From Hamiltosporidium tvaerminnensis (lineage: Eukaryota > Microsporidia > Dubosqiidae): 64,000 bases of DNA. Below, piece by piece: positions 55,911-64,000 of this stretch. The notes under the pieces were generated by a model. The model saw only the letters and a program-made list of their open reading frames with translations, did not search any database and had not been told where the DNA came from. The first letter of the stretch is position 1. Each line of letters starts with the position of its first letter. The DNA is taken from NCBI GenBank assembly GCA_022605425.2, contig CM061247.1, positions 124,001 through 188,000 of the forward strand. The letters run 5' to 3'. The translations under genes and the position numbers were made by a program.

Positions 55911-58451
55911 CCAATCCTCCAAACCAAAATCCTCCTTCTCATTATAACAAACTCTACCACCACTCTCAACATAATAACCAGCCACTTCTTCTTCCTCAAC
56001 CTTTACTTCTTCTTTGATACCCCCCAATCTTCTTTTAAGTTTTCTACTTTTTTTACTTTCCGGTAATTTAATAACAGGATCGTTTCTTTTAACCTTCTCA
56101 CTATAAATAACACTATCAATCCATTCTCCTTCCTCATCAACTCTAAAATATCCACTCGGTTGAACACACAAAGATAAAAATCCAATATACGGATAGAAAT
56201 ACCAATACATCATAAACAATACAAATCCAACAACTCTTTCACCTGTAATTTTACCGTAGGAATTAAAAAGTGAAAAAAAACAATTTCTACTTCCACATTC
56301 TAACAATCCTCTACCCAACACACCACCAAACCGCGCAGAATAATCGTCACTTCTTTCCATAATTAAGATATTTATTCTGTCTACAACCTTGTAGTACCTC
56401 TCTTTGTCATACACACCTCCTTCTCCACATACACCACTACACTGCATCAAAACCAATCCTGCACATATACAACCTACTTGTCTTACAACACCATCACTAC
56501 TCTTCATCATATTCTCTGCAATTCTAACCACTCGTTCGTCTCCGCTTCCACAGAATAAAAATCCTAAAACCAATCCAACACTACAAATAACCACCGTGTC
56601 ATGACTTCCACTGTAAAATTGTAAAAATTTAAAACATTTTTCTCTGTCACTACACAGAACCAACCCAACACCAATTACACTGACTCTTCTAACTCCACTA
56701 TCATTATCATTCATACCTTTCAATAAGACACCAGTCACTTCAGAATCTTCACTGCCACAATAACTTGTTCCTAATCCTAAATACCCAGCCATCCTCTCAA
56801 TTACATTTCCACTACAAATCATATCATTTATATGTTTTCTATATTTGTCACGACTCATACAAAACATAAAAGAAATGCTTACAGCAGAATTTCGAGCAAC
56901 TCTTTCGTGTTCAGAATTTATTAAAATATCTTTTAAAGAATTAAAAGTATTTAAAATGAAATTTTCTTCCTTCGAAATCTGAGATTCAGAATTTTGATTT
57001 TTCAAAGTCTCATTTTTCAAGTTTTTAGAATCATTATTTTCCGAAGTAGAAGTCTCAGAAATCTGAGATTCCGAGTTTTCATTTTTCAAGTTTTTAGAAA
57101 TTTGAGATTCAGAATCTTCATTTTTCAAGGTCTCATTTTTAAAATTTTTAGAAATTTTATTTTTTAAATTCTCACAAATATTTAAAAAGGAATCTTCTTT
57201 AAAACAAATACCTTCATTCAACATAACAAGTCCAATTCCGAGTGCAGCCCCTTCACTTGCCAATCCACCTTCAATTTTTAAAAGTAGCTTTTCTACAACT
57301 TCTTTATCTTTCTTTCCCATACAAACCAATCCCAGTCCAACACATGCACCATACACTATTTCTTCTGTAGATCCTTTTTCCATATACATCGTAATAAACG
57401 TAATATCTTCTTGTCTCCAGAAACCACAATTTACCAATCCAAGTGCCATTAAAGATCCACCACTTCCTTTAGCAACAGGAAACATATTTTTTAATACTTC
57501 ATACACACTATTATTTCCTTTATGAATAATTCCAATACACATTATACTTACAAATTTTGACATCTGTTTGACAGATGAAAATATTTCTATATTATTTCTA
57601 TAAAAAGTGTCATTTGTAGATTTTATATTTATAAATGCATTTACATAAGAAAGTGAAACTATATTAGAAGAAGTAAGCATAGATTTGTATCGAGAAAGAG
57701 CAGAAAGCAAAGAAAAATCATTTTTGTTATTTAAAAGAAAAAATTTTAAAATGACTTTTTCTCTAAAAGAACCATCAAGAATAGAAATTAGTATTTCATT
57801 ATCTTTGTTCACAGAACTTTCGTCCAAATTTTTATTTTCGTCCGAATTTATTATCAAATCTGTAGAATTATTAATAATTTCATTAGAAAAATACGGATAA
57901 GTTTCTTGTAAATACAAACCAGCATTGAAACACATATATTTATCTTGATAATACAAAAGAGACAAGAGTTGTGGTATTTTGTCTTTTTTAGTATAAAAAT
58001 ATGAATCAATAAGAATATTTATGGGTAGATTAGGGGTTTCTGAAAGACATCGGTACATTTTTAAGGAAGGCATTTTTTGTATCAATTCTGGTATAATAGG
58101 GTGCTGTGCAAGATATGGAAGAAGAACAGGTAAAGATTTATATTGCTGAGTAGAAACCAAGTAACACAACAAAGAAGATAAATCTATTTCTGAATTCTTT
58201 AATGAAAGTTCATTTTCATCAATAAAATATGAAAGGTCTTTTTGATCAGAATGCGGATACAAAAGTGTATGAAAAAGTGGAAGTACAGAACAGTTTTTAT
58301 ACTGTTTAGAAATAAAAGAGTGAAGGGAGAAAAGTGAAGGTGAGGAGTACTCGGAAGGTTGTGTGTACTGAGAGAATAAATGGATATGCGATTCTACAAA
58401 TTCTTCAGGAAGAGAATCTATTTTGTCGAGAAGTAGAAGTGATTTAAGCAT
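55881..58451 (-). CDS. RPN2: 26S proteasome regulatory subunit RPN2
   Basis: 856 residues (about 945 in yeast). The centre is a series of proteasome/cyclosome repeats, with signatures such as YGACVGLGLVCMG, SEGAALGIGLVMLN, RMAGYLGLGTSYCGS, VRRVSVIGVGLVL, VICSVGLVLGFLFCGSGDE and VRQVGCICAGLVLMQ. These form the toroid that scaffolds the 19S base and contacts Rpn13. The segment SARFGGVLGRGLLECGS followed by MMYWYFYPYIGFLSLCVQP matches the Rpn2 end of the toroid (FWFWFPLSHFLSLAFTP in relatives) and distinguishes it from Rpn1. About residues 430-500 are a low-complexity insertion of near-repeats (NSESQISK, SKNLKNET) between repeats, absent from usual Rpn2. The start follows CCCC (TTCACCCCTTAAAAAATG). 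The C-terminal tail is acidic/basic. Confidence 0.9.
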   Translation of the reverse strand: MLKSLLLLDKIDSLPEEFVESHIHLFSQYTQPSEYSSPSLFSLHSFISKQYKNCSVLPLFHTLLYPHSDQKDLSYFIDENELSLKNSEIDLSSLLCYLVSTQQYKSLPVLLPYLAQHPIIPELIQKMPSLKMYRCLSETPNLPINILIDSYFYTKKDKIPQLLSLLYYQDKYMCFNAGLYLQETYPYFSNEIINNSTDLIINSDENKNLDESSVNKDNEILISILDGSFREKVILKFFLLNNKNDFSLLSALSRYKSMLTSSNIVSLSYVNAFINIKSTNDTFYRNNIEIFSSVKQMSKFVSIMCIGIIHKGNNSVYEVLKNMFPVAKGSGGSLMALGLVNCGFWRQEDITFITMYMEKGSTEEIVYGACVGLGLVCMGKKDKEVVEKLLLKIEGGLASEGAALGIGLVMLNEGICFKEDSFLNICENLKNKISKNFKNETLKNEDSESQISKNLKNENSESQISETSTSENNDSKNLKNETLKNQNSESQISKEENFILNTFNSLKDILINSEHERVARNSAVSISFMFCMSRDKYRKHINDMICSGNVIERMAGYLGLGTSYCGSEDSEVTGVLLKGMNDNDSGVRRVSVIGVGLVLCSDREKCFKFLQFYSGSHDTVVICSVGLVLGFLFCGSGDERVVRIAENMMKSSDGVVRQVGCICAGLVLMQCSGVCGEGGVYDKERYYKVVDRINILIMERSDDYSARFGGVLGRGLLECGSRNCFFSLFNSYGKITGERVVGFVLFMMYWYFYPYIGFLSLCVQPSGYFRVDEEGEWIDSVIYSEKVKRNDPVIKLPESKKSRKLKRRLGGIKEEVKVEEEEVAGYYVESGGRVCYNEKEDFGLEDWGIKIEKKKE

Positions 58452-59235
58452 TTTTTAAGGGGTGAATGTTTTTTTATGAAAAAATAAATTTTGAAGAGAA
58501 AAAAAGGGATTTTTTTACTTTTTTGAAGTGAAAAAAATAAGGAAATTTATTATTTTCGAATAGAAAAAAGGGATTTTTTATTATTTTCGAATAGAAAAAG
58601 GAAATTTACTATTTTTGAGGAATTTAATAGAAAACAAATTAGAAGTTATTATTTCAAAAACTATTTACGAAAAAATTTGTTTTAATTAGATTTATGTAGT
58701 ATAAGACCAATTTCCTATTTGGAATAATAGATCTGATATAGTTACTTGAATATGAAATACAGCAATGCCTTAGATTAAATTCTTAATAAAAGATATAATT
58801 ATTTAAGAAACGTAGCAATAATTATAGAAGAATCAATTGTTTTCAAAAAATAAAAATGATTTAAACTACGAGAAACATAGAAAATATTTAAGAAATAAAA
58901 ATTTTGATTTTTAATAAATCATTTGAATAATTCTATTCGATGATATCCAAGATCTTATTTTTATAAAATATTACAAAAAATATTAATGAGACATTAGGAT
59001 CGGTTAGAATTGAAAATTTATCTTTGCTGTATATTCCACAAAAACCAATTTAAACTGACTTAAATACTATGAAGTATTATATTCAGAACTAAATTACATT
59101 GACTTGTCTGTTTTAAATCTCATATAAATATATCAAAAAGAACTTTGTTTTAGAAAATTAGATGTCTTCATTATTTCTGAAGAGGAAGAAAATGGAATAA
59201 AAAAATATTTAAAATATGAAGACAAAAAGAGAATT

Positions 59236-59482
59236 GAAGCAAAAATTAAATATGGGATTCGAAATTAAAAAAAAAAAATTTCTGAAAAAATAAAAATGAA
59301 AAAAAAAGAGAGAAACGAAACAAAAATTAAATATTTGATTCGAAATTCAAAAAAAAATATCTGAAAAACTAAAAATGAGGGAAAAACGGGAAATGAAGCA
59401 AAAATTAAATATTTGATTCGAAATTCAAAAAAAAAAATATCTGAAAAATTAAAAATGAGGGAAAAAAGAGAGAAACGAAACA
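59236..59482. repeat. Minisatellite, about 80-bp unit, 3 copies
   Basis: Units containing AAAAATTAAATATTTGATTCG begin near 59241, 59322 and 59400. The left arm has only two units at the same place. Confidence 0.85.
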
Positions 59483-59746
59483 AAAAGCAAAGAATTTATT
59501 TAAAATGCAAAAATATTACTAAAAGAGTAAAAGAAAAGAAATAATGACAAAAATTTAAACTAGTATACTATACTTACACAGGAATAACTCAAAAATGAAA
59601 GACCATTTATAAATTTTAAATATCGAAAAATAAAAGAATGGAATTTCATAAACTTGAAACTCACAAAGAAACATTTCGTTTTGAATTTTAATATTTTTTC
59701 TTAAAAAAAGATCAAAATATATTTTTTTATTTGACTTTGAATACCC

Positions 59747-60895
59747 ATGGACCATAAAATTGAGTCAATAATATTATTAGGGCCTGGTATAGATATATTT
59801 CCAATAACGACTATGGAATACCCAAAATTTACACTTCGAATTTTAAATAAACCATTACTTGTTCATAACATACAGTGGTTAGAAAAAAAATCATCAAAAA
59901 TTTACATTATTGGTCTTGAATATTATCAAGCTACAGTAAATAATTATTTAGAAGAATTTAAATTATCAGAAAAAACGGAATTTATTCCAATATCACAATA
60001 TGATGGCAGTGTTAATTCTTTATTAAGAATTTGTAAAAAAATAAAAAGTAAAAATATTCTTGTCACCAAAGGAGATATAATTACAAATATTGATGTTTCT
60101 AGTATCTTAGAAGAATATTTTTATGGAAGATGTAAAATAATGACAGTTTTGATAAGAACAAATACAGGACACAAACTTATGGGATATTCTGGTAATAATC
60201 TGGTTTATTATACTGTAAATTCTATGGACATTTTAAATGAAAAAAAGTTTGAAATGTTTCAAAAGTTTCCAAATATAACATTTTCAACAGAAATGGATAC
60301 TTCACAGGTTTATGTTCTTGATAAAAGTTTATTGGAATACGAAGAGTCATTTTTTAGCTTCAAAGCAAGTTTTCTGCCATTTTTAATAGAAAATTTAAGA
60401 GAAAAATGCCCAGTCAAGGTTATGAGAGTTGATAGTGGATATTATTTTCAAATAAATTCTATTGAAGCATTTATAAAAGCATCTTTGGCAAAGAAACAAT
60501 CTAGTTTTATACCACAATGGATATTAAATGGAGAAGGTGAAATATTTGAGTATAAAAATTGTTGCAGACAAACTCTTAAAAAAATATCTTTTAAAGATCA
60601 AAATGAAGATGTTCGAAATATTGTGGGTAAAAAATTTTTACCTGGTGATTTCTATTTATATAATTCTATAATTGGAAATAATTGTAGAATAGGGAAAGGA
60701 ACGAGAATTCTTTCAAGTATTATTCTTGATAATACAAAGATCGGAGAAAATTGTTTAATTCAAGATTCTATAATTGGAGAAAGTGTTGTAATATGTGATA
60801 GATGTTTTTTTAAAACCTGCAAAATAATGCCAAAATATGTTTTTTCTGAAGCGATAAAAGCAAGTTCAGAGATTTTTAGTTTAGGCGAACTTTAA
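59747..60895 (+). CDS. eIF2B gamma subunit-like protein (right copy)
   Basis: 382 residues, identical to the left copy (1427-2575) except for three positions (Glu6 instead of Asp, Ala for Val in YYQATV, Phe for Leu in CFFKTCK). It has the same nucleotidyltransferase-like N-terminal part without the catalytic glycine loop, the same C-terminal hexapeptide repeats and the same ACCCATGG start. Both copies are full length and neither shows a stop, so both could be expressed. Near identity over the whole arm, including non-coding DNA, means recent duplication or ongoing gene conversion rather than selection on protein alone. Confidence 0.7.
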   Translation: MDHKIESIILLGPGIDIFPITTMEYPKFTLRILNKPLLVHNIQWLEKKSSKIYIIGLEYYQATVNNYLEEFKLSEKTEFIPISQYDGSVNSLLRICKKIKSKNILVTKGDIITNIDVSSILEEYFYGRCKIMTVLIRTNTGHKLMGYSGNNLVYYTVNSMDILNEKKFEMFQKFPNITFSTEMDTSQVYVLDKSLLEYEESFFSFKASFLPFLIENLREKCPVKVMRVDSGYYFQINSIEAFIKASLAKKQSSFIPQWILNGEGEIFEYKNCCRQTLKKISFKDQNEDVRNIVGKKFLPGDFYLYNSIIGNNCRIGKGTRILSSIILDNTKIGENCLIQDSIIGESVVICDRCFFKTCKIMPKYVFSEAIKASSEIFSLGEL

Positions 60896-60985
60896 AATAA
60901 AAAAAACGTTAAAAATAATTTTCTATTGTATAGATTTAAAATTAAACAATATAAAGTTTTCTTTTTTGATCTTAGAACTATAAAT

Positions 60986-61729
60986 ACTGAAAGCCTCTAA
61001 GTTTAGTCTTAATAGTAATTTATTTATTTTGTAGAATTAATAAGAATATTTCTAATATAAACTCAGGAAATAAAAAAAGAGGAATTATTCTATTTTTATG
61101 TTAGTTACTAACATTCAAATAAGAATCTCTTTTATGATATTTTAGAATTAAATATTTAAAAATTTGGTTTTTTAACGAAATGTATTTTGGGTAAATAGTA
61201 TTAAAATAAATACGGTAAACTTGAAGAATTTAAATTATTAACTAGATTCAAAGTCTTTTTTATAATTTAACTTTTATTTTTGACATTATTTTTATTTTTT
61301 TTGGAGGTTTTTCATTAGGTATCGAAAAAGAAGCATAATTATTATATATAGACTATATTTAAACCTTATTCTAATCTGATTTTATTTATCTGAATTTTAA
61401 TTCTGTTATTTCTGAAATCATAAAGAAAAATATAATTAAAAAAAACACCTTTCGGCTAATCATAATTAAAAATGAATATTTTGCTCTGTACTCAAATAAA
61501 TTCAGAAAGAAAAAATACAATCAGAATTGTAAATAAAGAAAGTATTAAATCATATTGATAAAAACCTGTATAATTTTAAGATATAAATTTTTTCAAGTTA
61601 ATTTTGGGCATAAAGTTATGGAAGTAATATTTGAACTTTAATTTAAAGCAATTTTTTTTAACCTTTCCTTTTGAAACCCTTTCAATTCCTATCCCATAGG
61701 TTGGAACGACATATTTCTTTGATTTTCTA
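60986..61729. other. Outer flank of the right arm
   Basis: To about 61180 the sequence still resembles the left outer flank weakly, with gaps. Beyond that it is AT-rich with nothing recognised. Confidence 0.5.
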
Positions 61730-62700
61730 GGTTAATATATGCTTCCGTTACCCTCGAATTGTGTGGAATATAGCAAAGATATATCAAACTGAAGAGCGGA
61801 AATCTTAAAGCGGGAAAGTACTAATTAAATTTATCCTGCTACAATAGAGGCTTTCTTCACTTAAAATATAAGTTGGTAGAAAGGTTTTAAAAGTAATAAA
61901 TTGATTGAGGTGGATCTATTGAGACTATATATAGAAATATAAAATAAAAAATTATCTCATGTTTATACAATTTTAAAAAATTTCTACTTTAGCTATAAAC
62001 TCTTCCAGATATCAAAAAAAAATGATTATAAAGCTACGCAATGGTGTAATTTCTGCCACATTTAGCCAGTAATCTATTTTCGAAATAAAAGGTTATTTGC
62101 AAATACTGCGATTCGTCTACATCATAATCCTCGACACTACAGTCTCACATGAGTCTTAGCCGTCTTCAGTAATACAATCCATTATCTTTTTGCAGTGGGT
62201 TTGTTTACTTTTTCGGGTTTCGTACCAAGGTAGTTTCAAAAGGTAGGTTGTTAGCCCTACTCCTAACTCCAATCTGGAAGACAATTTTCTTTAAGTCGCC
62301 TCTTACCACGGGCAGAGAATACACCAAACCAATTCTGATCCCGGCATCTTGGGAGAAAATACTGCGAGCAGTCTAGTAAAACAGTAGAACATTCAGAACC
62401 GCGATATTAAAAAATACTTAGTTTCTATTTAACTATAAAATGAAATGAAGCATTAAAACTTGCATTTACTTCTACTAAATAATATATTTTTTTTGTGAAG
62501 CATAATATGAGATTATAAGTTCAAGAGGTTTTTTGAAATGACTATGCCTATATATGAATGACTTTGAGAATGAAAATCGATTTCAAAATTCGAAATAATA
62601 GATCAGGTATATATATTAAATGAATAACACCTGATGAAACATAATTATGATATAATTTGCCAAAAATTGTTTCTGATTTTGATAACTACTAAGCTTTTAA
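61730..62700 (+). mobile_element. Decayed LINE fragment interrupted by a SINE-like element
   Basis: 61730-62100 aligns with the LINE segment before the zinc knuckle, for example TATGCTTCCGTTACCCTCGA and ATATAAGTTGGTAGAAAGG. After the nested insertion at 62112-62356 the alignment resumes with the zinc-knuckle region and runs to the endonuclease region (AAAATTCGAAATAATAGATC near 62585). It is dead. Confidence 0.65.
62112..62356 (-). mobile_element. SINE-like short retroposon, copy C (245 bp, full length)
   Basis: 245-bp minus-strand insertion inside the LINE remnant, flanked by the perfect 11-bp duplication AAATACTGCGA (62101-62111 and 62357-62367). In element sense it starts TCTCCCAAGATGCCGGGATC, colinear from the first base with copy A (TTTCCCACCATTCCGGGAGC), and ends in a GATTATGATGTAGACGAA tail. 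No ORF. Confidence 0.85.
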
Positions 62701-64000
62701 AGCAAGACATAATGTAAAGTAACTAAGGTTTTATTTATGACTGAAACAGTAAAATGCATTCTTATCTGATCAGCTAATATTGAGTTGTATCCAAACACTC
62801 AATATGTACGCCGAAATCTTCATGAGTAAACATAACCTCGGTTTAGATCCAATTGATAATACACAACAGATATGTCAAAGACATTTCTTTTAATCAACTA
62901 ATAATTCAGAGCCAAAGCCAATTATCTATCAGACTTGGTAAAGAACATCCAACGATGAAACTAAAGAGTGAAATACACATAAAAACCATAATTCTATTGA
63001 ATTATTATCGTAAATAAAAATAAGGATGTTTAACAACTAAATATGAAATCTTTAAACCAAAACCTTAACAAAAAGACTAAATTATTTTTTACACTATAAT
63101 ATGGAAGAAGGGTTAAATATAAAATTGAAGAGTGCCACAAATTTAACAAGAAAAAGGGGAATAATCAATCAAAAACAGTTAGAAAATAATCTAATGTAGA
63201 TAGATTTGGATTTATTTTCAATTTTATGTTAGAAAATACTGACAGAAACTATTAGTTGTCGTTTTTTTTACGTGGAACCGGGTTTAAACCTTTCATAAAT
63301 CATTAGGATTGTATATTATATTTTATTTGCTTTCAATTTAAAAATTATTTCGGCGCAAAAAAATAAATAAATTAAAGAATATTCTATTTGGTTCTTTGTG
63401 TTTTGATAAATTAAAAAGTTGATCAAATCATTTCTTACTGTATAATAGTTCAAAACTTATACGTATGTTGTTTAGTACTTTTTATTTGGTAAAAGTATTC
63501 CAAATTTGTTGTTTTATTATACATATTGATGCTGGTTGTAAGTATTATTTCATTTCTCGTTCAAAAATATAGCAAAGATCGCATGTATGTAATTTCATAG
63601 AATATTATCTCTCTAAAACTTCATATATTGATCTTTGATGGTTTTATGATGTCGAAAGATAAATTCTGGATATTTTGGCAATTTATAGAATTATAAATTA
63701 TATTTTCAGCAATGACTAGTTTTTAAGAAATATTGTTTTAATAGGATAATCCCTGTATGGTAATAACATAAATACAGGATATTAAAAATTGGTCGATGCT
63801 TTCATTAAATTTGAAAGCTGAAGCGGTTACCAAGAAATCATTTCCATATTCTAATACTGCAAAAAATAAAACTACTAAATACTTTTAAATGATATAGGTA
63901 CAACTAAATAGTTAAAAAAATACATGCAGTTAATTATAAACTCTTTTATTTCTCAGATTATACATTTCTCGGCAGATTATTCAGCCATATACATTCATAT
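62701..64000. other. Gene-free AT-rich stretch
   Basis: I see no gene, tRNA or repeat that I can support. Confidence 0.5.

Larger units (their letters stand above)
58632..60985. repeat. Right arm of the 2.3-kb inverted duplication
   Basis: Counterpart of 1345-3607 in inverted orientation. Its inner edge lies 180 bp upstream of the RPN2 start. Confidence 0.9.

Noticed and set aside
1-64000. CRISPR arrays, rRNA genes, bacterial operons
   Set aside because: The tandem repeats have no spacers of constant length with unique sequence, no rRNA landmarks were seen, and all identifiable genes are eukaryotic.

Overview
The window looks like a piece of a large, repeat-rich microsporidian genome. The evidence is strong AT-richness, intronless genes, very short eukaryotic housekeeping proteins (a 104-residue LSm1, a 191-residue Dbf4-like protein, a roughly 169-residue MCT-1/Tma20), and a CCC trinucleotide a few bases before many start codons, as is known for microsporidian genes. 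Gene density is low and most of the DNA is mobile elements, their remains and AT-rich tandem repeats. That fits the expanded-genome microsporidia (for example Hamiltosporidium, Anncaliia or Edhazardia types). I cannot fix the genus from sequence alone.

Layout. 1-1.1 kb: a decayed LINE with a short SINE-like element nested in it. 1.3-3.6 kb: left arm of an inverted duplication carrying an eIF2B-gamma-like gene; the right arm, about 99% identical, lies at 58.6-61.0 kb. 6.7-13.1 kb: a compact cluster with MCT-1/Tma20 (-), tRNA-Asp, proteasome alpha-3 (+), eIF3g (-), a small acidic ORF (-) and glutathione synthetase (+). 15.2-16.9 kb: an unrecognised protein with a putative signal peptide. 20.7-27.9 kb: a giant HECT ubiquitin ligase broken into at least eight pieces. 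28.5-32.1 kb: a decayed full-length LINE. 32.3-32.6 kb: LSm1. 33.7-36.0 kb: a piggyBac transposon. 36.1-38.5 kb: DBF4-like and SRP68. 38.6-42.4 kb: a nearly intact LINE with clean target-site duplications. 42.8-43.9 kb: CDP-diacylglycerol synthase. 44-48 kb: tandem repeats and a cluster of 0.7-kb retroposons. 48.2-52.8 kb: a Ubp8-like deubiquitinase and gamma-glutamyltranspeptidase. 54.2-55.3 kb: a decayed LINE. 55.9-58.5 kb: RPN2. 61.7-62.7 kb: a LINE remnant with a second nested SINE-like element.

How the genes relate. Several products act in ubiquitin-proteasome function (alpha-3, RPN2, Ubp8-like, the dead HECT ligase and perhaps a Sem1/Dss1-like ORF). Others act in translation and protein targeting (eIF2B-gamma, eIF3g, MCT-1, SRP68, tRNA-Asp). 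Two act in glutathione metabolism (glutathione synthetase and an apparently secreted gamma-glutamyltranspeptidase).

The most interesting part is the mobile-element ecology. Two short non-coding retroposon families, about 240 bp and about 736 bp, can be bounded by their own target-site duplications alongside an R2/R4/Dong-type LINE family. Both youngest autonomous elements (LINE and piggyBac) carry exactly one in-frame TAA. All identifications rest on reading motifs by eye; no database search was run.
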